A DNA stretch of 64,000 nt from Paenarthrobacter ureafaciens (GCF_004028095.1 NZ_SBHM01000001.1:13070-77069); one strand, 5' to 3'; positions 35,157 through 44,340 are shown, counted from the stretch's first letter. Notes: generated by a model from the sequence alone, not told the origin. Made by a program: numbers and translations.

Positions 35157-36953
35157 ATGTCTGCTGAACTTTTGACCCCTTGGCCGTTGGAGACCCCTCA
35201 CGAGACGAACCGAGTCCGTGAACTGTTCCTCATGCAACCCCATGCCGACCTGAGCGGCATCCGCCCGATCGTGGCCCGGTCCTGGTACCGCAGCCGTGCT
35301 GCGGGAGTGGATGCCTTTGCCGACCGCGGGTTCTATGACGAAGGGCGCGTTGACGAGTACACCATCGCGGCGGCGGGCCCGCACCTGCAAAAACTCGATG
35401 AAGTGGCAGCCGATCTGGGCGGCTACGTCAACATCACGGCCCCCAACGGGGTCCTGGTCAAAGCGGACTTCCTGCGTGACGATGGTTTCCCGGCCGGCTA
35501 TTCCCTGCTGGAGGAAAGCTGCGGCAGCAACGGTGAAGGACTGGCTTTGGAGGAGGGCCGTGGTGTCTGGTTGGCCCCGGAGGAACACTTCCGGGAGGAC
35601 ATGCGCGGAAACTGGTGCTTCGCCTCCTTGGTGCGGGATCCTTTCCACAACCGTGTACGGGCAGTCATAGGCCTCACCCTCCCCGCCAACCGGGTACCCA
35701 GCCTGGAGCCGTCCTCTACGCTGCTGATGCTTGAGGGTGTTGCCTCGCGGATCGAGCGGGACATCGAAGTGCGGACCTCGTCCAAGGAAAGGGCGCTCCT
35801 GAGTGAGTATCTGAGGGTCTCACGGCGCCGGGGGAACCGGCCTGTGATAGCAGTCGACGGCAAGAATTCCCTGCAGAATGCCGCCGCCACCGCCACCCTG
35901 GCAGACAACGATTTCTCGATTATTTCCGGCTACGCCAAGGCAGTCATGTCCTCCGGACGTGACATGAACTGCGAAGTGATGCTTCAAGGCCCTGGGGTGT
36001 CCACCCTGGAGATCTCTCCCGTGACCCTGTCCGCGGCCAACGTGGGAGCAATAGTCGTGGTCCGCCCGCATGCACCCGGCAAGGAACAACGGGCAGGCGC
36101 CGCGAGGGGCGCCCTGACATTGGAAGCACCGCCGCAGCCCACAGCTGAAAGGCTCCTGAAGCACCTTAACGGCACGAGTACGGAATTCAAGCGCACGCTC
36201 AACCTTGCCCGGAAAGCGGTGGACCAAGACCGTTCGGTGGTCCTGATCGGTGAGCTGGGCAGCGGAAAACTACGCCTGGCCAACGCCATCGCATCATTAC
36301 GCGGCGGCCAGATGGTGGTCGATGCCCGCGGCGGAGACCTGAGGAACCCCAACCTGAGGGACGTCCTGCACCGGGTAGCTACCGAACTTCCGGCCACGCT
36401 GATCGTGGAGCACGCCGATGAACTGTCGCAGAACGAAGCAACGGAGGTTGCACACCATCTGCGGGCTAACTCCAACACCAAACTGATCTTCACCATCACG
36501 CGTCCCACGGATGCCACGCTCCTGCTCTCGGAGGCCTTCGACGTTCTTGAGATCTCCGTGGCGCCCCTGCGCAACAGGCGCGAAGACATCCCCCACCTCG
36601 CCAACGCCATCGCCGAGGAACTGGGGGAGAGGCGGCTGTCCCGCAGGCTGATCACCACCCTCACGCATGCTGACTGGCCCCGGAACATCGATCAACTGCG
36701 GGCCGTCGTCTCCAATGCCGTTGAACGGGCCGAAGGCGCCGAGGTCACAGCTGACGACCTGCCACAGGGATTCCACCGCATCCTGACGAAGGGCCGGCTC
36801 TCCCGCCTTGAGGATGCGGAGCTCAGCGAACTGCGAACGGCGCTCCAGGAAGCAAAGGGCAACCGCAGCCTTGCCGCCGAAACCCTGCAGATCGGACGCT
36901 CCACCCTCTATCGCCGCATGGACTACTTCCGCAGCCGCGGTTTCGACCTCTGA
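35157..36953 (+). CDS. AcoR-like GAF/AAA/Fis transcriptional activator
   Basis: 598 residues. An N-terminal GAF-type sensor region (about 70-200: ITAPNGVLVKADFLRDDGFPAGYSL) is followed by a reduced AAA+ domain with GELGSGKLRLANAIAS (Walker A, about 363-378) and TLIVEHADEL (Walker B). A Fis-type HTH closes the protein (ELRTALQEAKGNRSLAAETLQIGRSTLYRRMDYFRSRGF). The sigma-54-contacting GAFTGA loop is absent, as expected in actinobacteria, which lack sigma-54. Family members activate operons for small oxidised carbon compounds in response to an inducer bound by the GAF domain. It is the likely activator of the operon starting at 37187. Confidence 0.87.
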   Translation: MSAELLTPWPLETPHETNRVRELFLMQPHADLSGIRPIVARSWYRSRAAGVDAFADRGFYDEGRVDEYTIAAAGPHLQKLDEVAADLGGYVNITAPNGVLVKADFLRDDGFPAGYSLLEESCGSNGEGLALEEGRGVWLAPEEHFREDMRGNWCFASLVRDPFHNRVRAVIGLTLPANRVPSLEPSSTLLMLEGVASRIERDIEVRTSSKERALLSEYLRVSRRRGNRPVIAVDGKNSLQNAAATATLADNDFSIISGYAKAVMSSGRDMNCEVMLQGPGVSTLEISPVTLSAANVGAIVVVRPHAPGKEQRAGAARGALTLEAPPQPTAERLLKHLNGTSTEFKRTLNLARKAVDQDRSVVLIGELGSGKLRLANAIASLRGGQMVVDARGGDLRNPNLRDVLHRVATELPATLIVEHADELSQNEATEVAHHLRANSNTKLIFTITRPTDATLLLSEAFDVLEISVAPLRNRREDIPHLANAIAEELGERRLSRRLITTLTHADWPRNIDQLRAVVSNAVERAEGAEVTADDLPQGFHRILTKGRLSRLEDAELSELRTALQEAKGNRSLAAETLQIGRSTLYRRMDYFRSRGFDL

Positions 36954-36990
36954 TCCCTGGACGGGATAACAACCAGCCCTGCTTGAACCG

Positions 36991-37015
36991 GCCGGCCATC
37001 CTCGCGATGGCCGGC
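36991..37015 (+). terminator. Hairpin after the activator gene
   Basis: GCCGGCCAT / ATGGCCGGC with a 7-base loop, 38 bases beyond the stop, no T-run. Confidence 0.45.
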
Positions 37016-37040
37016 TCCTGCACGTGCGGAAGCCTGGCCC

Positions 37041-37056
37041 TGGGACACGTGTCCCA
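37041..37056. promoter_or_regulatory. Palindromic operator TGGGACACGTGTCCCA
   Basis: A perfect 16-bp palindrome 131 bases before the hydroxyacid dehydrogenase start; same core as 34857-34872. The distance fits an upstream activator site, and the neighbouring AcoR-like protein is the natural candidate (inference). Confidence 0.65.
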
Positions 37057-37186
37057 CGGCGGTGTCTCGATCTGGTACGGATCGGCGCCTTGTTCCCGCG
37101 TTGTACTGGAAATCACCCGACGCCGGCCGCCCCAAGGAGTGGCCGGCAGCGACCGAGGGTACGACGACGAACAGGACGAACACACT

Positions 37187-38134
37187 ATGACCCGCGATGC
37201 CCAGGGAACCATTCTTGTGGCCCCCCACCATTTCCCGGACCTGGACCGCGAGCAAGCGCTCGCGGCGGAGTTCGGTTACACACTCAAGCCGGCGGCAGAC
37301 ACCGAAGCCTTCCGTGAGGCCCTGCCCGAAGCCGACATCGTGATGATCACCCCCTACGCCAAGCTCACTGCCTCGGACTTCCCTTCGATGACCAAATGCC
37401 GGGCAGTCATCCGCTACGGAATCGGCTACGACAACATCGACGTTGCCGCAGCAACCGAGGCGGGCATCCCGGTCTCCATCGTCCCCGGTACGGCCTCGGA
37501 AGAAGTTGCCTCCCACGCCTTCGCCATGGGCCTGGCACTGGCTCGTCGCCTGCCAGCCGGGAACGCGGCGATCAACAACCTCGGCTGGGCCGGCACCATC
37601 GGATACGACACCCCCGTGCTGTCCGAGCTTGAAGTCGGTGTCCTGGGCATGGGCCGCATCGGGCAGCACGTTGCCCGCATGTACGCAGCTGTAGGGGCCC
37701 GGGTCCGCGCGTACGATCCGTTCGTTACGGACAGCTTCGTGGACATGGCCGGACTGGAAACCATCCTTGGGAATTCCGACGTCGTCTCCCTCCATCTGCC
37801 GCTGAATGAGGACACCGCGAACCTCATCTCCACGGACGTCCTCGCCGCGATGCGCAAAGGCACTGTGATCGTCAACGTGTCCCGCGGTGGCCTCATCGAT
37901 GAAGTCGCATTGGCCGGGGCGTTGTCCTCGGGGCATATCGCCGGCGCCGGCATCGACACGTTCGCCCAGGAGCCCCTCGGCGCGGACCACCCGCTTCGTT
38001 CTGCGCCCAACGCTATCCTCACGCCGCACATCGCCTGGCGTTCAAACCGGTCCACGGGGGCCCTGCAGGACGGTGCCGTGGAACGGGTCCGCCTTGCGCT
38101 GACGGGCCAGCCCCTCATTGACCTCGTGAACTGA
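37187..38134 (+). CDS. D-2-hydroxyacid dehydrogenase (CtBP/phosphoglycerate-dehydrogenase family)
   Basis: 315 residues. Substrate-domain opening ILVAPHHFPDLDREQALAAEFGY; nucleotide-binding GVLGMGRIGQHVARMYAAVGARVRAYDPF; catalytic Arg in VIVNVSRGGLIDE; Glu in FAQEPLGADHPL; His in LTPHIAWRSNRSTG. It reversibly reduces a 2-oxo acid with NAD(P)H. The ATG at 37187 is used because the fold starts there; the ribosome site is weak. First gene of an apparent five-gene operon (dehydrogenase, aminotransferase, FAH hydrolase, HyuA, HyuB). Confidence 0.87.
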   Translation: MTRDAQGTILVAPHHFPDLDREQALAAEFGYTLKPAADTEAFREALPEADIVMITPYAKLTASDFPSMTKCRAVIRYGIGYDNIDVAAATEAGIPVSIVPGTASEEVASHAFAMGLALARRLPAGNAAINNLGWAGTIGYDTPVLSELEVGVLGMGRIGQHVARMYAAVGARVRAYDPFVTDSFVDMAGLETILGNSDVVSLHLPLNEDTANLISTDVLAAMRKGTVIVNVSRGGLIDEVALAGALSSGHIAGAGIDTFAQEPLGADHPLRSAPNAILTPHIAWRSNRSTGALQDGAVERVRLALTGQPLIDLVN

Positions 38135-38176
38135 TATGTCCCGTGAGCTGAAAAGACTTGTGAACTGAAAAGACTG
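38126..38176. repeat. Three 17-bp tandem units across a stop codon
   Basis: Units GTGAACTGATATGTCCC, GTGAGCTGAAAAGACTT and GTGAACTGAAAAGACTG; the first contains the stop of the dehydrogenase and the last runs up to the GGAG of the aminotransferase. Confidence 0.7.
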
Positions 38177-38188
38177 GAGAAACCTGAA

Positions 38189-39484
38189 TTGGCAACCACC
38201 AACCATCTGGAACAAACGCTTGAGGTGCAGAACCCGGTCGAGGACCCGCACCTGCGCCGGGGACCGCGGGGCTTCCCGCTCTTGCCGGGCGGTTACGGGC
38301 GCTCAACCTATTACACCGGCGCTCCGAGCCCCTACGCGATCAAGGGTGAGGGCTACCGGGTGTGGGATGACCGCGGCCGCGAGCTGATCGATGCAAACAA
38401 CAACTTCACGTCGCTGATCCACGGCAACGCCCACCCCGACATCACCGAGGCCGCCACCAAGGCCCTCTCCAGCGGCGCCAGCTGGGGGATCCCCAACCTT
38501 TACGAATGGGAACTGGCGGAACTGTTGCTGGGCCGCCTGCCGGAACTGGACCAGGTGCGGTTCGCGAACTCCGGTACCGAGGCCGTCATGTCGGCCATCC
38601 GTATTGCTAGGGCCAGCACCGGACGCGAAAAGGTCATCGTTACCAAGGGCGGTTACCACGGCACCTCCGAGGTTGCCCTGGTTCCCGGCGGTCCTTCCTA
38701 CCAGCGCGGTGTCACCCGCGGGGTGATCGACGACGTCACTGCGGTGCCGCTGAACGACGTCGAATTCCTGCGTCAGGCGGTTGAATCCGCTCCGGACGCA
38801 TACGCCGCCATCATCCTGGATCTCTTGCCGAACCGGGCCGGGCTCCTGACGATCAACCAGGAATTCGTCCGCACCGCCCGGGAACTGGCTACCCGCTACG
38901 GCCTCGTCCTGATCATCGACGAGGTCATCAGCCTCCGCCTTGGCTACAACGGCTTCAGCGGCGAGTACGGGGTTACTCCGGACTTGCTGACCACGGGAAA
39001 GCTCATCGGCGGAGGCTTCCCGGTCGGTGCTGTTTGCGGCAAGGCCGGGCTCATGGCGGAGGTTGACCCGACCCGTCCCGGGAGCCTGCCGCACGGAGGT
39101 ACATTCTCCGGCAACCCGGTCAGCATGGCCGCCGGTGCCGTTGCCCTTCGCCTCTATACCCAGGATGAAGTCAAGCGCCTGAACCAGTTGGGCGACACCG
39201 CCCGCGAAACGGTGAACTCCCGTGTGGCCGACGCCGGTTGGGAGATCCGTGGCCGTGGCTCACTCCTCCGCGCGGTTCCGGCCGGCGCGGAGAAGGTGGA
39301 CGAACACACCCAGCACAGCCTGTGGTGGGCCTCCTACGAGCGCGGACTGCTCGGTTCCCCGGCCAACCTGCTGTCCCTGTCCACGCCTATGGACGAGAAA
39401 GTGGTGGCCGACATCGCAGACCGCCTGGCCGCCGCCGTCCTGGCTGTGGCCTCGCAGGCTCCCGCGACGGAAGGTGCCAAGTAG
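38189..39484 (+). CDS. Class III aminotransferase (glutamate-1-semialdehyde-aminomutase-like)
   Basis: 431 residues of the fold-type I class III group. The PLP lysine is Lys271 in LTTGKLIGGGFPVGA; LIIDEVISLRLG holds the cofactor-contacting Asp, and ANSGTEAVMSAIRIARASTGREKVI and KGGYHGTSE are present. The sequence is closest to the GSAM-like branch, but the operon context argues for a catabolic transaminase or aminomutase rather than haem synthesis. The start is TTG 38189, seven to eight bases after GGAG. Natural substrates could be an amino sugar acid, a beta/omega-amino acid, or an amine derived from the lactam/hydantoin that HyuAB would open. Confidence 0.87.
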   Translation: MATTNHLEQTLEVQNPVEDPHLRRGPRGFPLLPGGYGRSTYYTGAPSPYAIKGEGYRVWDDRGRELIDANNNFTSLIHGNAHPDITEAATKALSSGASWGIPNLYEWELAELLLGRLPELDQVRFANSGTEAVMSAIRIARASTGREKVIVTKGGYHGTSEVALVPGGPSYQRGVTRGVIDDVTAVPLNDVEFLRQAVESAPDAYAAIILDLLPNRAGLLTINQEFVRTARELATRYGLVLIIDEVISLRLGYNGFSGEYGVTPDLLTTGKLIGGGFPVGAVCGKAGLMAEVDPTRPGSLPHGGTFSGNPVSMAAGAVALRLYTQDEVKRLNQLGDTARETVNSRVADAGWEIRGRGSLLRAVPAGAEKVDEHTQHSLWWASYERGLLGSPANLLSLSTPMDEKVVADIADRLAAAVLAVASQAPATEGAK

Positions 39485-39486
39485 CC

Positions 39487-40386
39487 ATGAAGATCGTTTC
39501 CTATGAACACGAATCCGGCATCCGCGGCGGTGTGCTGATCGAGGACACCGTCTACGACCTGGAGCTGCTCCTGCAGGGTTCCGGCCAGGCAGTGCACGGA
39601 GCCACCACGTCCGTCCGGGAATTTCTGGAACTGTATGGCGACCGGCTCGAGGCCGTGTCAGCCGAAGTCAGCGCCCTGGCCGGCCACGACCCGGAAGCCC
39701 ATGTGGGGGCCAGGGCCGATGTACGCCTGACCACACCCGTACCGGACCCCTCCAAGGTGCTGTGCATCGGACTGAACTACAAGGACCACGTCGCAGAGAC
39801 CGGCCGTGCGTTCCCCGAGTACCCGGACGTTTTCGCCAAGTTCGCGTCCACCATGGTGGGGCCCGACGACGACATCGGCGGCGCCAGGGTCAGCGAAAAC
39901 CTCGATTTTGAAGGTGAGCTCGCCGTGGTGATCGGTCGCAGGGCCAGCGAAGTTTCCGAAGAAGAAGCACTCGGCTACGTAGCCGCAGTGGCCCCGCTGA
40001 ACGATGTCACCGCCCGGGACCTGCAATACCGCGGCACGCAGTGGCTGGCAGGCAAGGCCATTGACGGGTCAACCCCGTGGGGTCCTGCACTGGTCACCCT
40101 GGACGAAGTGGGCGATCCGCAAAACCTGGACCTCGCTACCCGCGTCAACGGCATCGAAGTGCAGCGCTCCAATACCCGCTACCAGATCTTCCCGATCGCG
40201 CGGATCGTCTCCTATCTCTCTGGTTTCCTCACCCTGGAACCGGGCGACGTCATTGCCACGGGAACTCCGCAGGGCATCGGTGCCAAGCGGAACCCGCCTG
40301 TCTGGCTGGAACCGGGAGACACGGTGGAAATCGACATCGAGAACGTGGGACTGCTCCGAAACACCGTCGGCAAGCCCCAGCCCTAA
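39487..40386 (+). CDS. Fumarylacetoacetate-hydrolase-family protein
   Basis: 299 residues. The FAH core VLCIGLNYKDHVAETG, metal-binding Glu cluster in LDFEGELAVVIGR and VAPLNDVTARDLQ, then GDVIATGTPQGIG. These enzymes cleave C-C bonds of 2,4-diketo acids or act as 2-keto-3-deoxy-acid hydrolases/decarboxylases. The relatives that I recall as closest split 2,4-didehydro-3-deoxy-L-fuconate or -rhamnonate to pyruvate plus lactate or glycolate. With the SDR and IlvD/Edd dehydratase further along, that is a consistent role. It starts two bases after the aminotransferase stop. Confidence 0.87.
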   Translation: MKIVSYEHESGIRGGVLIEDTVYDLELLLQGSGQAVHGATTSVREFLELYGDRLEAVSAEVSALAGHDPEAHVGARADVRLTTPVPDPSKVLCIGLNYKDHVAETGRAFPEYPDVFAKFASTMVGPDDDIGGARVSENLDFEGELAVVIGRRASEVSEEEALGYVAAVAPLNDVTARDLQYRGTQWLAGKAIDGSTPWGPALVTLDEVGDPQNLDLATRVNGIEVQRSNTRYQIFPIARIVSYLSGFLTLEPGDVIATGTPQGIGAKRNPPVWLEPGDTVEIDIENVGLLRNTVGKPQP

Positions 40387-40418
40387 CCCCTGCAAACTCT
40401 ACGAAAGTTATGAAGACC

Positions 40419-42509
40419 ATGAGTGATGTACAAACACAACCAGGCGAGGCCAGGTATCGGATCGCCGTCGACACCGGCGGTACCTTTACCGACGTGGTTG
40501 TCGGTTCCAACAGCGGTGACATGGCCGTCGGCAAGGCGCTGACCACCTACGACCGCGTGTTCACCGGCTTCGAAGCCTCGGTTCGCCGGGCGGCGGAATC
40601 CGTTGGCTGGAGCGGCGACGATGTGCTCCGCAACGCAGACGTGATTGTCTACGGCACCACCCACGCCACCAACGCAGTGCTCACCGGCAAGGTCGCCAAG
40701 ACTGCGCTGCTGACCACGGACGGTTTCGCAGACACCCTGTTGCTCCGCGAAGGTGGCCGTCGTGATGCCTTCGATTCCAAGGCTGCCTACCCGCCGCCGT
40801 ACATTCCCCGCCACCTGACCTTCGAAATTACCGAACGAATCTCCGCCGAGGGCGACGTCCTGGTGCCCTTGGACGAGGAGCAGGTCCGCGAGGCCCTCGC
40901 TTCCTTCAAGGAACAAGGGATCGAGGCCGTCGCCGTCTCCTTCCTGTGGTCGATCATCAACGACGTCCACGAAAAGCGCGTGGCCGAACTGATCCACGAG
41001 ATCCTTCCCGGGGTTCCCTACACGCTCTCCAACGAGGCCAACCCCACCATCCGCGAATACCGCCGCTCCTCGGCAGCCTCGATCGACGCCTCCCTGAAAC
41101 CGTTGATGGCCGACCATTTGGGCAAGTTGCGCGCAGACCTGCAGGAATACGGTTTTGCAGGCGATCTGCTGGTGGTCACCTCCGAGGGCGCTGTCCTCGA
41201 CGTCGCGGATGTTCTTGACCGTCCGGTCCTGCTGCTGAACTCCGGCCCGTCCATGGCGCCTCTGGTGGGGGCCGCGGCGGCCCCGGACCGCGACACCGTG
41301 GTGGTTTGCGACATGGGCGGCACCACCTTCGACGTCTCCCTGGTGGAGGAAGGCGTGGTTCGCCACACCCGCGAGGCATGGCTGGGCGAACCCTTCGTCG
41401 GCCACCTCACAGGCCTGTCGTCCGTTGCTGTGTCCAGCATCGGCGCCGGCGGCGGCAGCATCGCATGGATCGACGGCGGCGGCCTCCTCCGCGTAGGACC
41501 GCAAAGCGCGCGAAGCACGCCCGGCCCCGCAGCCTACGGCCGCGGCGGTGAAGAACCGACCGTCACCGATGCGTGCGTGGCACTGGGCTACCTCGACGCC
41601 GACGGTTTCGAGGGTGGCTTCACCCTCGACCGTGAAGCTGCCATCAAGGCAATCGACACCCGCATCGCCGGTCCATTGCAGATGGACACGCTGCAGGCCG
41701 CCCAAGCGATCCTTGATGTCTCCGCCAACCACATGGCCACAGCCATCCGGCAGTCTGCCCTCGAACAGGGCGTTGACCCCCGTGGTGCGCTCATTGTTGC
41801 CGGCGGTGGCGCAGGCGCCATGGTCGCCGCGATCATCGGCAGGCTCCTGGAAGCGGGCACCGTCCTTGTCCCGGCAACCGCCGGCGTCCTCGCCGCCTAC
41901 GGCGCCCACCGCGCCCCGATCGCCACCGAGTTCCTCTCCCCGCTGCACAACGACACCCGCAGTTTCGACGCCGGTTCGGCCTCCCGCGCTGTGGAGGATC
42001 TGACAGCCAAGGCTGAGCTCTTTGTGAAGCGCTTCGACGGCGTAGGCGAAGCGCCCAAGGTCACCTACTTCGTGGATGCCCGGTACCCCGGCCAGGCCTG
42101 GGACCTCCGCGTCTACCTCGACGCCGCCCCGGACACCTCCGGCGATGCGGCAGGCATCATCGAGCGCGCCTTCCACGAAGAGCACGACCGCCGCAACGGC
42201 ACCCACGATCCGGACAGCCGCGTGGAGATCATCACCTGGGGCGTCCGCGTGGAAATCCCGCGTCCGGAGCACACCAAGTCCGAAGGCGAACTCAGCCGCA
42301 CCGCGGAAATCCACCGTACGGATGACATCGTCTTTGGCGGCGAACCCTTCAGCACCCAGCGCTACCGCGGCGTGACACTCGCTCCCCGCGACAAGATCGT
42401 GGGACCGGCCGTCATCGACCAGCCCACCACCACCATCGTCGTACCGCCGGAATGGGACGCGACGCTCGATGAACGATCCAACATCTACCTCACCCGTAAG
42501 GAGGCGTAA
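40419..42509 (+). CDS. hyuA: Hydantoinase/oxoprolinase A-type subunit
   Basis: 696 residues. The ASKHA-fold ATP-binding motifs are YRIAVDTGGTFTDVVVG at the N-terminus and VVVCDMGGTTFDVSLV about 290 residues on, with SIGAGGGSIAWID and the C-terminal GPAVIDQPTTTIVVPPEW. Such subunits pair with a HyuB partner to hydrolyse or carboxylate a substrate at the cost of ATP: N-methylhydantoin, 5-oxoproline, caprolactam and acetone/acetophenone enzymes are all in this family. Starts at 40410 and 40419 are both possible; neither has a strong ribosome site. Two bases separate it from HyuB. Confidence 0.88.
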   Translation: MSDVQTQPGEARYRIAVDTGGTFTDVVVGSNSGDMAVGKALTTYDRVFTGFEASVRRAAESVGWSGDDVLRNADVIVYGTTHATNAVLTGKVAKTALLTTDGFADTLLLREGGRRDAFDSKAAYPPPYIPRHLTFEITERISAEGDVLVPLDEEQVREALASFKEQGIEAVAVSFLWSIINDVHEKRVAELIHEILPGVPYTLSNEANPTIREYRRSSAASIDASLKPLMADHLGKLRADLQEYGFAGDLLVVTSEGAVLDVADVLDRPVLLLNSGPSMAPLVGAAAAPDRDTVVVCDMGGTTFDVSLVEEGVVRHTREAWLGEPFVGHLTGLSSVAVSSIGAGGGSIAWIDGGGLLRVGPQSARSTPGPAAYGRGGEEPTVTDACVALGYLDADGFEGGFTLDREAAIKAIDTRIAGPLQMDTLQAAQAILDVSANHMATAIRQSALEQGVDPRGALIVAGGGAGAMVAAIIGRLLEAGTVLVPATAGVLAAYGAHRAPIATEFLSPLHNDTRSFDAGSASRAVEDLTAKAELFVKRFDGVGEAPKVTYFVDARYPGQAWDLRVYLDAAPDTSGDAAGIIERAFHEEHDRRNGTHDPDSRVEIITWGVRVEIPRPEHTKSEGELSRTAEIHRTDDIVFGGEPFSTQRYRGVTLAPRDKIVGPAVIDQPTTTIVVPPEWDATLDERSNIYLTRKEA

Positions 42510-42511
42510 CC

Positions 42512-44272
42512 GTGACCCGCGAATTCGATCCCGTAAAGCTCTCGGTCCTTGCCAACGCATTCGACGGCATTGTCCGCGAGATGACCAGCGGCCTGCTCCG
42601 CTCCGCCCGCTCTTCGGTCATCAACACGGCCCGCGACTTCTCCTGCGCCGTGCTGACCGCGGACAACCAGCTGCTCGCCGCAGCCGAAGGCGTGCCGGTG
42701 CACGTCTTCGGTGCCGGCCCGCTGGGCGAGGACATGGTTGAACTGCACAAGGACATCCGCGAAGGCGACGCGTTCCTGCACAACGACCCCTACATGGGTA
42801 ACTCCCACGCAGCCGACCACGTGATCCTGGTGCCCATCTTCATCCAGGGCCGCCACCTCTTCACCGCCGTGACCAAGGCCCACCAGGCCGACTGCGGCAA
42901 CTCGCTTCCCACCACGTTCTTCGCCACCGCGCGGGACGTGTACGAGGAAGGCGCGTTGATCTTCCCCTGCGTGCGGATCCAACGCGACTACACGGACATC
43001 GACGACATCATCCGCATGTGCCGCTCCCGCATCCGTGTTCCCGACCAGTGGTACGGCGACTACCTGGCGTCCGTCGGCGCCTCGCGTATTGCCGAACGCC
43101 GCATTCACGAACTCGCTGAGAAGTTCGGCGTGGATGACCTGGTGGACTTCGTGGATGCCTGGTTCGACTACTCCGAGCGGCTGACCGCCAGCGCGATCGA
43201 GAAGCTGCCCGAGTACATCCTCCACGGCACCTCCGCCCACGATCCTTTCCCCGGCACAGGCCCTGGCGGTGTGCAGCTCCAGGCAACCCTGGAGGTCAAG
43301 CCCAAGCAGGGCAAAGTCGTGATCGACCTGCGCAACAACCCGGACAACCTGCCCAACGGCCTGAACCTGACCAAGGCAACGGCAACCGGTGCGGCACTGG
43401 CCGGCATTCTTTCCGGCATCCCGGAAAACCTGCCGAGCAACGCCGGAACTTTCCGCCGCGTTGAGGTGCTGCTGCGCGACGGCTGCGCCGTCGGAGTTCC
43501 CAAGCACCCCTACTCCTGCTCCTCAGGCACCACCAACCTGGCAGACCGCGTCGTCAACATCGTCCAGGCCGCCTTCTCCCAGATCGACGACGGCTACGGA
43601 ACTGCCGAAGGTGCTGCCGGTCAAGCGCCGGCCAAGTCGGTGATCTCCGGAACGGACGAACGCAACGGCAACGCCTACGTGAACCAGATCCTGGTAGGCG
43701 GCGTCGGCGGTCCGGCCACCCCGTACGTTGACGGCTGGCCCACCTACCAGCGTCCCGTCTGCGGGGCCCTCCTCTACCACGACAGCGTGGAAGTGGACGA
43801 GCAGCGCTACCCGATCCTCGTCCACGAACGCACACTGGTCGCAGACTCCGGAGGAGCCGGCCGCCAGCGCGGCGGCCTGGCAACCCGCGTCACCATGGAA
43901 CCCCGCGGTGAAAGCGTCACCCTCACTTACGGCATCGAAGGCAAGATCAACCCGCCGAAGGGCGTCCGCGGCGGCCACGACGGCGCCGGGCCCTCCGCCT
44001 GGGTGGAAGACCTCAAGACCGGCGAACGCCGGGAGATCCCCGTGGTGGGCCGCTACGACCTGCAGTCGGGCGAGAAAGTCGTGTCCATCACCCCCGGCGG
44101 TGGCGGCTACGGCGACCCGCTGGAGCGCGACGTCCTGGCAGTCCTCGACGACTACCGCGAATCCCGGATCACGCTCGACGCTGCAGCAGCCGATTACGGC
44201 GTGGTCATCACAGGCGGGGCCGTGGACGAGGCCGCCACGGCCAAGGCACGCCAGGGGCGCCTGGCCGTTTAG
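42512..44272 (+). CDS. hyuB: Hydantoinase/oxoprolinase B-type subunit
   Basis: 586 residues from GTG 42512 (GGAG upstream). The hydantoinase B landmarks are FDGIVREMTSGLLRSARSSVINTARDFSCAVLTAD, GDAFLHNDPYMGNSHAADHVILVPIF, YSCSSGTTNLADRV, ERTLVADSGGAGRQRGG and TPGGGGYGDPLERD. It forms the catalytic partner of the preceding HyuA. Which of the amide-, lactam- or ketone-acting enzymes this pair resembles most cannot be settled without alignment. Confidence 0.88.
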   Translation: MTREFDPVKLSVLANAFDGIVREMTSGLLRSARSSVINTARDFSCAVLTADNQLLAAAEGVPVHVFGAGPLGEDMVELHKDIREGDAFLHNDPYMGNSHAADHVILVPIFIQGRHLFTAVTKAHQADCGNSLPTTFFATARDVYEEGALIFPCVRIQRDYTDIDDIIRMCRSRIRVPDQWYGDYLASVGASRIAERRIHELAEKFGVDDLVDFVDAWFDYSERLTASAIEKLPEYILHGTSAHDPFPGTGPGGVQLQATLEVKPKQGKVVIDLRNNPDNLPNGLNLTKATATGAALAGILSGIPENLPSNAGTFRRVEVLLRDGCAVGVPKHPYSCSSGTTNLADRVVNIVQAAFSQIDDGYGTAEGAAGQAPAKSVISGTDERNGNAYVNQILVGGVGGPATPYVDGWPTYQRPVCGALLYHDSVEVDEQRYPILVHERTLVADSGGAGRQRGGLATRVTMEPRGESVTLTYGIEGKINPPKGVRGGHDGAGPSAWVEDLKTGERREIPVVGRYDLQSGEKVVSITPGGGGYGDPLERDVLAVLDDYRESRITLDAAAADYGVVITGGAVDEAATAKARQGRLAV

Positions 44273-44313
44273 CCACCCACCCGGCCACCGGCCACAGCGC
44301 TATAGCCACACGT

Positions 44314-44340
44314 CCCGGGGCGGGGTATCCTCGCCCCGGG
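44314..44340 (+). terminator. Hairpin between HyuB and the first Gfo/Idh/MocA gene
   Basis: Perfect stem CCCGGGGCG / CGCCCCGGG with a 9-base loop, followed by ATGTTCC. It probably attenuates or ends the HyuB transcript. Confidence 0.5.

Noticed and set aside
38189..39484. Haem-biosynthesis hemL
   Set aside because: Similarity to glutamate-1-semialdehyde aminomutase is only at family level and the operon is catabolic; no other haem gene is near.
40383..42560. A 725-codon open frame on the minus strand across HyuA
   Set aside because: It is antisense to a complete, conserved HyuA; its translation is Gly/Val/His-rich without motifs, as expected from the complement of high-GC coding sequence.
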